Shown: positions 1 through 7,190, counted from the first letter of the stretch. The stretch is 8,524 bases of DNA from Kouleothrix aurantiaca (GCA_001399705.1 LJCR01000062.1:1-8524); one strand, 5' to 3'. Translations and numbers: made by a program. Notes: generated by a model not told the origin, from the sequence alone.

Positions 1-2
1 AC

Positions 3-149
3 ACTGAACCGCTACAGGTCGATTCGCAACAGTCACCAACAATTTACATTTTCGCAGAGGATGGTGCCGCAAATCGTTCAGGCGTTGTTATGTACGATCT
101 AGTTCGGAAGTTGTATATTCCCGTAACGCAAAACTTCTTCCAGAGCTGA
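3..149 (+). CDS. Possible 3' end of an upstream gene, cut by the window edge
   Basis: Frame 3 is open from the left edge to a TGA at 147-149 and encodes 48 residues. They read like the end of a real protein: one stretch is IYIFAEDGAANRSGVVMYDL, followed by a hydrophobic/basic tail ending NFFQS. The other two forward frames stop at once or at 100-102, and the overlapping minus-strand frame gives a low-complexity, Ser/Arg-rich product that looks non-coding. I do not recognise the family and no motif supports a function. There is no stem followed by a T-run after the stop, so a terminator is not evident. With so little sequence, chance openness cannot be excluded. Confidence 0.4.
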   Translation, partial: TEPLQVDSQQSPTIYIFAEDGAANRSGVVMYDLVRKLYIPVTQNFFQS

Positions 150-264
150 TTATAAAAGGATGCAGTCATAGAGATACCAGAATTAAAGTGTAGGTTAATT
201 AATCTCGGTTTTCTTAGCGACGGGCTTGGGCCAGGATGTGTGGCTGAACTCTTCTGTTCTGTGC

Positions 265-334
265 GATGGATGCAATCGCTTAATCGGTTGAGTTGTTTGG
301 TGAGATTACTTGACTGATTAAGCGATGATGGATG
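265..334 (+). repeat. GATGGATG direct repeats flanking the hairpin
   Basis: The octamer GATGGATG occurs at 265-272, two bases before the left arm of the hairpin, and again at 327-334, immediately after the right arm. This arrangement resembles the target-site duplication around a very small element with terminal inverted repeats, but the enclosed stretch is only 54 bases and encodes nothing. Chance repetition or a pair of regulator half-sites is also possible. Confidence 0.4.
275..326. repeat. Long imperfect inverted repeat (hairpin) in the operon leader
   Basis: ATCGCTTAATC at 275-285 is the exact reverse complement of GATTAAGCGAT at 316-326. The pairing continues inward to 293/308 if G-U pairs are allowed at three positions, giving a 19-pair stem around a 14-base loop at 294-307. 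No T-run follows on either strand, so it is not a normal Rho-independent terminator. It could be a structured leader RNA, an operator for a dimeric repressor or the remnant of a small mobile element. The choice among these is inference. Confidence 0.6.
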
Positions 335-350
335 TCGCGCTATAGCACGA
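335..350. promoter_or_regulatory. Palindrome, candidate operator
   Basis: TCGCGCTATAGCACGA is a dyad with one mismatched pair around a perfect GCTATAGC centre. The symmetry extends to GATG at 331-334 and CATC at 353-356 if a two-base bulge is allowed. It sits 86 bases upstream of the first gene's ATG and just upstream of the possible -10 element, a position where a repressor or activator dimer could act. No regulator gene lies in the window to pair with it. Confidence 0.35.
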
Positions 351-379
351 TACATCGCGGTGGCTTAAATTTGCCGATG

Positions 380-385
380 TATACT
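380..385 (+). promoter_or_regulatory. Weak candidate -10 promoter element
   Basis: TATACT matches the TATAAT consensus at five of six positions and would place transcription start near 392, about 44 bases before the ATG. No good TTGACA-like box lies 16-18 bases upstream. A TTGACT at 310-315 is too far away to pair with this box, and no good -10 lies 17 bases downstream of it. The promoter is therefore only a suggestion. Confidence 0.2.
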
Positions 386-422
386 TGCGATTTCCCTACG
401 TAGAACTCAACATTACACCAAT

Positions 423-427
423 GGAGG
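423..427 (+). promoter_or_regulatory. Shine-Dalgarno site that decides the first gene's start
   Basis: GGAGG lies eight bases before the ATG at 436. It selects that ATG over the in-frame TTG at 385 and the ATG at 421, neither of which has a comparable upstream purine-rich site. The ATG at 421 in fact overlaps the site itself. Confidence 0.75.
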
Positions 428-435
428 AAATTGTT

Positions 436-1629
436 ATGTGCAACGCATGGAATCACCCACCTGGATGTACTTGTGGTTGGGGCGGTGATGGCCACTTGGG
501 GCGACGGACAACTGGTAATAATTACCTTTGGTTTACGCATAAAACTCTGCTAGAGAATGTCATTCCGTTCGGACAGAAGCAGGTCTACACCGACAGCCAT
601 GTCAATCCAAATGCACACTGTCCAGTCTGCGGCGCTCGGGTCTTTTTCTATCAGTCGCCGTATGGCGGTCGCGTCTATTTTGACGAGCTGGGATGGCCTT
701 GGCCAAAGCATCCATGCACTGATAATTCGCAGCATCACCGGCCGCTAGCATCAGTAGACTCACAATCGCTCGATCGGCTGTATGCTAGACTCTGTGCGTT
801 GAACTTGCCAACTCGTTTCGCTCGTGATGATCTCTACTATGATTCACAATCAGCACCAGCCACTACGCCAGCAGCAAAAAAGATCGATGAAGCTGCATTC
901 AAACATTGTATGGAACAAGGCGAAACTATGGAGCGTAGAGGTGAAATTGACCAGGCTGCGATGCTATTTGCCGAAGCAATTAAAGAGGATTTTTGTTCCG
1001 CGCGGGCTTGGTTTGCCTTGTCGAGGGTACTTACCGATCAAGCGGAGCGTGCCTATTGCTTGACAAAAGTTCTGCGCCTCGCGACAGACCAGGATCATAT
1101 CAAGTGCGAAGCAATTAAGAGTGAGCTAGCAAGGCTGAGGGTTGATCAACTGAAACATCCACGGATTCTATGGTCGACGAAATTGCCTACAATGCGACCA
1201 CAGCCACAACGTCCTATAAAGCCAGTACAAGCTGTTCAGCCGCCATCAAAGGATATTGAAAGCGCCGTTAAGTACACACTTGCTGTGCGTATAGCCAAAG
1301 GTGGGTATCGGGTAATTTGGCACCTCCTAGCTACGGGTATACGCTATCACGGCGAAGTCTTGTTCCGTGGAAGTCCAAACACAGCTTTGCTACAAGCTAT
1401 TATAAATGGATTACAAGAGGCGAATAAAATCTTAGGCGTCTCTCAAGTAGAATTAACTGTGGTGAGTAATTATGAAACTGTTATCAAACAGATACGAGGG
1501 GAAGTTAAGATTAATAACGAGCAAGATCGCACATTTATTAATAAGATTCATACACAGAAACCAAAAAATGGCAAGCTCATATTTGTCATAAAATCGGGCA
1601 ATGATATCGAAAAATATTTCGAAAGTTAG
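436..1629 (+). CDS. Zinc-ribbon / TPR-like / RNase H-like protein, operon-linked, unknown function
   Basis: The product is 397 residues from the ATG chosen by the GGAGG at 423-427. Residues 1-22 form a Cys/Trp/Gly-rich opening (C2, C11, C13, H20), followed by a CPVCG knuckle (C62, C65) and H92/C94, so the first ~100 residues probably bind zinc. Residues ~154-215 look like one or two TPR-type helical hairpins, with a GEIDQAAMLFAEAIKED signature. A Pro/Gln-rich linker at about 248-275 leads to a C-terminal domain (276-397). Its pattern of a strand pair, a TALLQAIINGLQEA helix, a VELTVVS strand and a further helix recalls RNase HI. The positions expected for catalytic acids seem replaced: Q320 near the usual Glu, S344 at the Asp of the TDS motif, and no Asp in the first strand. 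I cannot name a family. Its position first in the operon, two bases before mcrC, suggests a subunit of the system, perhaps for nucleic-acid or protein recognition. The last third is strikingly AT-rich. Confidence 0.8.
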   Translation: MCNAWNHPPGCTCGWGGDGHLGRRTTGNNYLWFTHKTLLENVIPFGQKQVYTDSHVNPNAHCPVCGARVFFYQSPYGGRVYFDELGWPWPKHPCTDNSQHHRPLASVDSQSLDRLYARLCALNLPTRFARDDLYYDSQSAPATTPAAKKIDEAAFKHCMEQGETMERRGEIDQAAMLFAEAIKEDFCSARAWFALSRVLTDQAERAYCLTKVLRLATDQDHIKCEAIKSELARLRVDQLKHPRILWSTKLPTMRPQPQRPIKPVQAVQPPSKDIESAVKYTLAVRIAKGGYRVIWHLLATGIRYHGEVLFRGSPNTALLQAIINGLQEANKILGVSQVELTVVSNYETVIKQIRGEVKINNEQDRTFINKIHTQKPKNGKLIFVIKSGNDIEKYFES

Positions 1630-1631
1630 GA

Positions 1632-2957
1632 ATGCAGCGAGCAATTACCCTCTTTGAACATGAGACTGCTCCCTTCGACTGGTCAGATCGGCACCTGATT
1701 CAGCTGGAGCAACTACGTACTACGGTTGGCTCCGACGTGCTTCGGGCGACGACTAGGCATGGCCAGCGCGTATTGCAGGCCACGCAATACGTTGGTATCG
1801 TGCGGATGGGCCGCGAAACAATCCAGATCTTGCCAAAGATCTATCGTTCCGATACGAGCGCTGATCCACAATCACGGGAGCGTGCTGCAACCCGTAATTT
1901 GCTGCATATGCTTGTCTACGCGGGGCAAATTGATATCCGCGAGCAAGAGCTCGCTGCCTTGATGCAACGTGATACCGATTGGTTCGAAACGCTCACGCGT
2001 ATCTTCGCTACTCATCTTGCCAAAGAGTGGCAGCGTGGGCCAACCCGTAGTTATCAGGTCCTTGAAGATGATCTGACCATCCTCAAGGGTACATGGCGCA
2101 TTAGCCAACAGATTCGACGGCCCGATAGGCGGCATATGTTCGCTGTTGCCTATGATGAGTTCACAATCGATAACCAGCTTAATCGAATATTGCGCTATGT
2201 TGTGGAGTGTCTCTGGCGCCAGACGCGTGATCACAATAATCGACGGATGCTTGGCAATCTGCGCCAATGGATGGAAAGTGTAACACTCTTGCCTGCCGTG
2301 CGCGCGCTCGATGCACCACCTGAATTGATAACACGACTCAACCAGCGTTACAAGCCGCTTCTCAATCTCGCGCGGCTATTTCTCGGCGTAGGTGGATTCC
2401 AGCTTGCTATGGGCGATGCCGATCACTTCACGCTTGTATTCGATATGAACTTACTATTCGAAGCCTTTATTGCCGGATTCATCGGCCGGCATCGTGCTCA
2501 CGTGCTACCCTCTGCTCTTCAGGATTGCAATCTGCTTGTCCAGACACGTGGCGCAACACGGTACTTGGCTCGCATCGAGGGAACTGGGGTATTTCTGCTT
2601 AAGCCCGATCTTGCCTTTCAACAGGGCACAACATTTGTGCTCTTGCTGGACACTAAATACAAGACTCTGGATACCAGAGTTCGTAATTTGGGTGTATCGC
2701 AGGCTGATGTATACCAAATGTTTGCCTATGCGCAACGATATGATGCTGCAAAGGTATTGCTGCTTTACCCTCAGCATGAAACAATGACCGTGCCGCTTCG
2801 CCGTATCTTTCAACTAGAGGGAACTACCGATAGGCAGATCGTGGTCGCAACCCTAAACATACGTGTTGACCTTGCGAAAAAGGATGATCGCGCCTGCTTA
2901 ATCCGCGAACTGTACGAAACCCTCTATCAGGAGATCGCCCCATGGCCCCAGCAGTAA
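1632..2957 (+). CDS. mcrC: McrC-like PD-(D/E)XK nuclease subunit of a type IV restriction system
   Basis: The 441-residue protein has the McrC pattern throughout. Residues ~50-72 contain YVGIVRMGRETIQILPKI, then RNLLHMLVYAG, the YDEFTIDNQLNRIL block and FDMNLLFEAFIAGFI before the nuclease core. The PD-(D/E)XK site is visible as D326 (LLKPDLAF) and D340-T-K342 (LLLDTKYK), spaced as in known McrC, so it should be catalytically competent. In McrBC the McrC subunit docks on the McrB hexamer, stimulates its GTPase and cuts DNA near modified cytosines. At 441 residues it is longer than the ~350 of E. coli McrC. The start follows the previous stop as TAG-GA-ATG. There is no well-spaced Shine-Dalgarno, and the only purines (AGG at 1628-1630) are one base away, so translation is probably coupled to the gene before it. 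mcrC precedes mcrB, the reverse of the E. coli order. Confidence 0.93.
   Translation: MQRAITLFEHETAPFDWSDRHLIQLEQLRTTVGSDVLRATTRHGQRVLQATQYVGIVRMGRETIQILPKIYRSDTSADPQSRERAATRNLLHMLVYAGQIDIREQELAALMQRDTDWFETLTRIFATHLAKEWQRGPTRSYQVLEDDLTILKGTWRISQQIRRPDRRHMFAVAYDEFTIDNQLNRILRYVVECLWRQTRDHNNRRMLGNLRQWMESVTLLPAVRALDAPPELITRLNQRYKPLLNLARLFLGVGGFQLAMGDADHFTLVFDMNLLFEAFIAGFIGRHRAHVLPSALQDCNLLVQTRGATRYLARIEGTGVFLLKPDLAFQQGTTFVLLLDTKYKTLDTRVRNLGVSQADVYQMFAYAQRYDAAKVLLLYPQHETMTVPLRRIFQLEGTTDRQIVVATLNIRVDLAKKDDRACLIRELYETLYQEIAPWPQQ
2929..2933 (+). promoter_or_regulatory. Shine-Dalgarno site of mcrB inside the end of mcrC
   Basis: AGGAG within the last codons of mcrC lies eight bases before the ATG at 2942. 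It supports that start and hence the 16-base overlap of the two genes. Confidence 0.7.
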
Positions 2958-4714
2958 ATGCATGGAAGTTTAAGCTCGCTGACTGGCTCAAACACAACCC
3001 ACCAGTTATGCCGCCTGACGATCAGAGGCGAGCTCTGCGCGCTGCATTTGTGGATCGCTTCCCCAAAGAACAAATCAGTAGCCTGACTTTCGAAGAATAT
3101 GCGCTTGGTCACACTCAATCGCAGGACAGCTTCTGTTATTGGCTGGAGTGGAAGACAGGACCACTTGGAAGTGTCCGTGGCGGCAATACCTGGAAATGGG
3201 GCGTCTGGTGGGACAAAGGATCGGGCAGCTGGAAATGCAATAAAGTCTATAGCAGCCCTGAGGAAGCGCTAAAAGAACTGACTGGTGGTCTTTCAACGCT
3301 TATTACGGCTGCCGAACAGAGGCGATTTGATGATCTCGACCGAATTGGGAGTGAAGGTCTCGGGCCAAATCGCTATGCCTTGCGTGGCAAGCCATTGCAC
3401 CTCTATTTTCCAGACGATTTCATGCCGATTGTGAGTTATCCTCACCTGGAACACTTCCTAATACAGCTAGGCCAGCAGCCGCAGAGTGGTCTGATTGCGC
3501 GCAATCGCCAACTCCTTGCTTACCTTCGCTCTCAACCCGAAAGCCAGTCGATGGATACGCAGCAGATGAGTGTATTTCTCTATAATACATTTCCACCCTC
3601 GGAATCTGGCCGTCCGCCGGCGCCAGGCCCCGAAGAACAGGGGGACGATCCGCCATTGCCGGCGATGCTTGAACAGTTGCTACTGTTGACGCAGGGTGAC
3701 AAGCCGATCACGCGCAATATCATCTTGTTCGGCCCTCCTGGAACAGGCAAAACGTGGATTACAAATCACTTCGCAACGTACTTTCTGCTCCGCCATAACG
3801 TATCGCACGAGAAAGCAGCAGCATACTGGCAAGCAGTAGAAGATCAGAATCTTGAATTGCAACGGGGGCTGCGGCAAAAAGTACATGGCGCCATGTCGTT
3901 TGTCACATTCCATCAGTCGTTTGCTTATGAGGAATTCATTGAAGGCATACGTCCCGAGACAGATGCAAACGGGTACATACACTATCATGTGCAGCCAGGA
4001 GTGTTACGTCGCATCTGCGAACAGGCTGCCGCAAATGAAAACAACTACTACCTCCTGGTAATCGATGAAATTAACCGTGCCAATATCGCCAAAGTATTTG
4101 GCGAACTGATTACTTTGATCGAAGATGATAAGCGAACTGGCAATGCAAACGAGTTGACAGTCTCTCTCCCTTATTCGCGATTGGAGTTCGGTATTCCGGC
4201 TAACCTTTTCATTCTTGGCACAATGAATACTGCCGATCGTTCGATTGCGCTACTCGATCTGGCATTACGTCGACGCTTTACATTTATTGAACTAATGCCC
4301 GAACCCTCGCAAGCACCAACAGTTGAGGGCGTTGATCTCAGTGCGCTGCTTGTTCGGCTGAACGACCGAATTATTACACTATTGGATCGTGATCATCAAA
4401 TAGGCCATAGTTACTTTATCGATGTTAACGATATCGCAAATCTTCGCTTTGCGTGGTATCATCGGGTCGTCCCCCTACTCCAAGAATACTTTTATAATGA
4501 TAACGAACGTTTGATGGCCGTACTTGGCAATAACTTTGTAAGACAAAATAATCAGAGTGCGAATCAGCTGTTTGATGTTGGCCTGGATTTCATTGATCCT
4601 GAGCGCCATATCGTGACTATCAACCGTTTCGAGGGTCAGGACGAAGAATTTCTAAAAGCATTGGCACAATTGTCAGGAAAGCCACGTCAGATAATAACAG
4701 CAGTCATACAATGA
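2942..4714 (+). CDS. mcrB: McrB-like AAA+ GTPase with a Trp-rich N-terminal domain
   Basis: The 590-residue protein has a clear McrB-type AAA+ core: Walker A GPPGTGKT at 264-271, Walker B VIDEINRAN with D375 and E376, and the McrB hallmark MNTADRS at 428-434, the guanine-specifying loop of this GTPase branch, followed by ALLDLALRRRF. In the known complex McrB forms a hexamer that reads modified DNA and powers translocation, while McrC cuts. The first ~240 residues are not the E. coli McrB reader that I would recognise. They include FCYWLEWKTG from 64, a Trp cluster at 84-90 (WKWGVWW) and GKPLHLYFPDDF at 149-160, a segment I associate with some McrB-like ATPases. This domain presumably sets target specificity. 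A Pro/Glu-rich hinge (about 218-240) separates it from the ATPase. The gene overlaps mcrC by 16 bases and shares ATGA with pglZ, so all three should be translated together. Confidence 0.93.
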   Translation: MAPAVNAWKFKLADWLKHNPPVMPPDDQRRALRAAFVDRFPKEQISSLTFEEYALGHTQSQDSFCYWLEWKTGPLGSVRGGNTWKWGVWWDKGSGSWKCNKVYSSPEEALKELTGGLSTLITAAEQRRFDDLDRIGSEGLGPNRYALRGKPLHLYFPDDFMPIVSYPHLEHFLIQLGQQPQSGLIARNRQLLAYLRSQPESQSMDTQQMSVFLYNTFPPSESGRPPAPGPEEQGDDPPLPAMLEQLLLLTQGDKPITRNIILFGPPGTGKTWITNHFATYFLLRHNVSHEKAAAYWQAVEDQNLELQRGLRQKVHGAMSFVTFHQSFAYEEFIEGIRPETDANGYIHYHVQPGVLRRICEQAAANENNYYLLVIDEINRANIAKVFGELITLIEDDKRTGNANELTVSLPYSRLEFGIPANLFILGTMNTADRSIALLDLALRRRFTFIELMPEPSQAPTVEGVDLSALLVRLNDRIITLLDRDHQIGHSYFIDVNDIANLRFAWYHRVVPLLQEYFYNDNERLMAVLGNNFVRQNNQSANQLFDVGLDFIDPERHIVTINRFEGQDEEFLKALAQLSGKPRQIITAVIQ

Positions 4715-7182
4715 CAACACTACGACAACATATCCAGTCCGCTGTCCGCCATGTAACCGAGCGACATCCACAAGCCTGGCTGGTCTGGTGCGACCCGCGC
4801 GGCGATTGGGCGCCGCTGCTACGCGCCACGCTGCCCGCTGTAGGAATTCCGTTGGTCGAGGTCGAGAAGCGTGTGACCGGCCAGCTTGGCGGGCCAACCG
4901 ATCGCGCTCGGGTCCAGCAGCAGATCGACACGAAGAAACCATTCGTGTTACGTGTCGCTGCCGGACAGGAGGATCTGGGGTGGTTATGGGCACAGGCATT
5001 GCACGCCGAGCAAATATACAGCCGCACATTGCGGAGTCAGCTCACCGACTGGGGCTGGCGGCCGCAGGTTCTTCACTTAAGTGACGAGGAAGTGCAGGCG
5101 CTTGCTGAGCAAAACCTCCACCTGGATCCAGCGGCCTGGAATAGCGGCGGCCTTGAACCTAACCTGGATCTCCTGCTCAGCTATCTCTTGCTCGGTACAG
5201 ACATCGAGGGTACGCAGCGTGTACTACTAAACCTCAGTGCTGAGCGGACAGGTCTTGGCCAACCCGATTTCCACCAGCCTGATCTTTGGCGCGCCCGGTC
5301 GGTAGCCCGCCTGCTTATCACCGATGCACATCGCCAAGTACCAGCTCTGATCCCTGAACGTCATGAGTTGCTTATTCCGTCGCCAGCGCGGGCACTCGCG
5401 CACCAATTGATTGATCGCTGGCTCGACAGCAAAGTGTATAGCAGCCGGCAAGTACTTCAACGCGCGATCGAATCCGCCGACCCGATCGCTGCTCTCGACA
5501 CGCTACTTGGGCAAGCAGATGCGTCGGTGGGCCCATTTCTTTCACGCCGCGCCGAGCAAGCGGCATACGCGGCGACGTGCCAGCGCCTCGCGAGTATCGA
5601 AGGCCGCGATCTGATAGAGCTGCTGGCCCAATTGAAGCCAGCTATCGCGTCTCACTGTAGCCATACCGCGATCTGGGCACATCCTGATCCTGAAGGCGGC
5701 TCGCCAATTCCCTGGCTGGAGTTGGCCCGACTCAGTAATGCCTGCCACGATCTGCTCGTGGCCTCACCTACTGATTCGTGGTCCAGCCCACAGACTGCGC
5801 TCGATTGGTATATTACTGTCGGTTGGCGCGTCGATCGAGCTGGCGAAGAGCTGCTACGCAACTTGACGGTGCCTGATCCGGCGCTGGTGGGTCTCCTTAA
5901 TCCTCTACGGACGGCCTATCGGGCGCGCTGGGAGCAGCAACTCATGGCCTGGTCGGAAGTCTGGCAGGCCGCAGGAAGCCCGCAGCCGCCCTATCCATCT
6001 GCTGGTGAGCGACTGCTGAAGTTTCTCGATGCCCGGCGCCCAACTGCTGTTATTGTTATCGACGCTTTGCGCTACGACCTTGGTCATGCATTGGCGCACA
6101 GTGTCAATGTCATGGAAAGTGCCGAGCGGGCGATTGTCCAGCCAGCGTGCGCTCCTTTACCAAGCGTAACCGCCCTGGGCATGGCACTGGCTCTACCGAT
6201 CGCCTCTGCCGATCTTGTCGCCGAAAGTGAGAGCGGTCGCTGGGCGATGCGCGAGAGAGGACAGGATCTCAACCTGAGTCTGGCTGCTTCGCGTCGCACG
6301 TGGTGGACCACACGCGGTCACGTCGCTGCCGAAGCATTCTTAACCACGGCTGACGTGCTTAACCGCGAGGTTCCCAAGCCGACCAAAAACCGGCCACGCC
6401 TAGTTGTCACGGATCATACAATCGACGATCAGGGCCACGACGGTGAACTCGAAGTCGCCGGCGCGCAAGAGCAACTGCGCCGATATGGACAAGTGATCCA
6501 GCGCCTGCGCGACGCTGGCTGGCTGCGTATTGCGGTGGTGACGGATCATGGCTACATTCACTGGTCCGGCCAACATGACCAGCGGATCACCCCGCCAGCT
6601 GGCGACGTCGTCTATAGTTCGCGCCGGGCGTATGCCTATCGAGCAGGCTCGGTTGTCAGTGGCACCCAAACCGCATCACCAGGCGGGCGACATCCAGTTG
6701 CCGTGCCTAGTGGCGTCGCCTCTTTTGCGGCCTACGGCAAGCGCGGCTATTTTCACGGTGGAGCTTCACTTCAGGAGTGGATTATCCCGGTGATCGAAAT
6801 CGATTGGCCGGCACGCGCACGCCCGGTCGAGGTTATGCTCCGTGAACAGTCGGCAATTCTGACCCAACGTCCACGTATCACGCTTCTGGTTCCGCCAGTG
6901 ATGTTTGCTGACGAGCATCTCGCCCGCGACGTGAGGCTTACCATCTTGAATGCCAACACAGGTGATCTGCTTTTCACGAGTGAACCTCAGACGATACGTC
7001 CAACTGATCAACCTGATACCACAATCGACATCATGGGCAGCGTTCGGAGTGGCGCGACTGCGGCACGTGGAACTTCGCTGACCATTGAGATTCGCGATGC
7101 AGCAACTGGCGCCCTGCTCGACAGCAAGCCGAGCCGCTTGATGATAGAATTGCGCCAGACTGATGCTAGTGAGGGATGGTAG
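4711..7182 (+). CDS. pglZ: PglZ-family protein of BREX (alkaline phosphatase superfamily)
   Basis: The 823-residue product begins with a PglZ-like N-terminal segment (LVWCDPRGDW, from 24) and a long helical region. The phosphatase-superfamily core follows: D451 in VIDALRYD, the nucleophile candidate T487 in LPSVTALG, D572 and H576 in a DDQGH motif, D612-H613 in VTDHGY, and H682 in YFHGGASLQEW, the characteristic PglZ ending. This is the complete D-T-DxxGH-DH-H set that binds two metals in the superfamily, so it should be active. About 120 further residues form a beta-rich C-terminal domain. PglZ is an essential core protein of BREX defence; its precise reaction is not settled by the sequence. 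The start ATG at 4711 lies in the ATGA overlap with mcrB and has no clear Shine-Dalgarno, pointing to translational coupling. The gene is visibly GC-richer than the genes at the front of the operon. Confidence 0.94.
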   Translation: MTTLRQHIQSAVRHVTERHPQAWLVWCDPRGDWAPLLRATLPAVGIPLVEVEKRVTGQLGGPTDRARVQQQIDTKKPFVLRVAAGQEDLGWLWAQALHAEQIYSRTLRSQLTDWGWRPQVLHLSDEEVQALAEQNLHLDPAAWNSGGLEPNLDLLLSYLLLGTDIEGTQRVLLNLSAERTGLGQPDFHQPDLWRARSVARLLITDAHRQVPALIPERHELLIPSPARALAHQLIDRWLDSKVYSSRQVLQRAIESADPIAALDTLLGQADASVGPFLSRRAEQAAYAATCQRLASIEGRDLIELLAQLKPAIASHCSHTAIWAHPDPEGGSPIPWLELARLSNACHDLLVASPTDSWSSPQTALDWYITVGWRVDRAGEELLRNLTVPDPALVGLLNPLRTAYRARWEQQLMAWSEVWQAAGSPQPPYPSAGERLLKFLDARRPTAVIVIDALRYDLGHALAHSVNVMESAERAIVQPACAPLPSVTALGMALALPIASADLVAESESGRWAMRERGQDLNLSLAASRRTWWTTRGHVAAEAFLTTADVLNREVPKPTKNRPRLVVTDHTIDDQGHDGELEVAGAQEQLRRYGQVIQRLRDAGWLRIAVVTDHGYIHWSGQHDQRITPPAGDVVYSSRRAYAYRAGSVVSGTQTASPGGRHPVAVPSGVASFAAYGKRGYFHGGASLQEWIIPVIEIDWPARARPVEVMLREQSAILTQRPRITLLVPPVMFADEHLARDVRLTILNANTGDLLFTSEPQTIRPTDQPDTTIDIMGSVRSGATAARGTSLTIEIRDAATGALLDSKPSRLMIELRQTDASEGW

Positions 7183-7190
7183 GAACCACT

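Larger units (their letters stand above)
150..435. other. Non-coding leader/intergenic region upstream of the defence operon
   Basis: No convincing protein gene lies between the TGA at 147-149 and the ATG at 436. Open frames here, including a minus-strand one across 44-355, have unnatural composition and no ribosome-binding site I can defend. The region is AT-rich in its first part, with a TTAATTAA palindrome at 195-202. It carries a long imperfect inverted repeat at 275-326 with flanking direct repeats, a compact palindrome at 335-350 and a possible -10 element at 380-385. It most likely holds the promoter and any control sites of the five-gene operon. Confidence 0.6.

Noticed and set aside
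275..326. Reading the leader hairpin as a Rho-independent terminator
   Set aside because: Neither side is followed by a run of T on the corresponding strand, and the stem is AT-rich rather than GC-rich.
310..346. TTGACT (310-315) with TATAGC (341-346) as a promoter pair
   Set aside because: The spacer is 25 bases, too long for a sigma-70 promoter, and no better -10 lies at 16-18 bases.
44..355. 103-codon open frame on the minus strand in the leader
   Set aside because: Its product is rich in Ser, Arg, Thr and Asn without any domain-like pattern, it has no defensible ribosome-binding site, and it runs across the hairpin region and the better forward frame at 3-149.
385..435. Upstream TTG (385) and ATG (421) starts for the first gene
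   Set aside because: The GGAGG at 423-427 fits the ATG at 436 with an eight-base spacer, and the Cys-rich domain begins exactly there.
4673..5029. 118-codon minus-strand frame over the mcrB-pglZ joint
   Set aside because: It opposes two well-supported genes, and its product is Arg/Pro-rich, as expected for an antisense shadow of GC-rich coding sequence.
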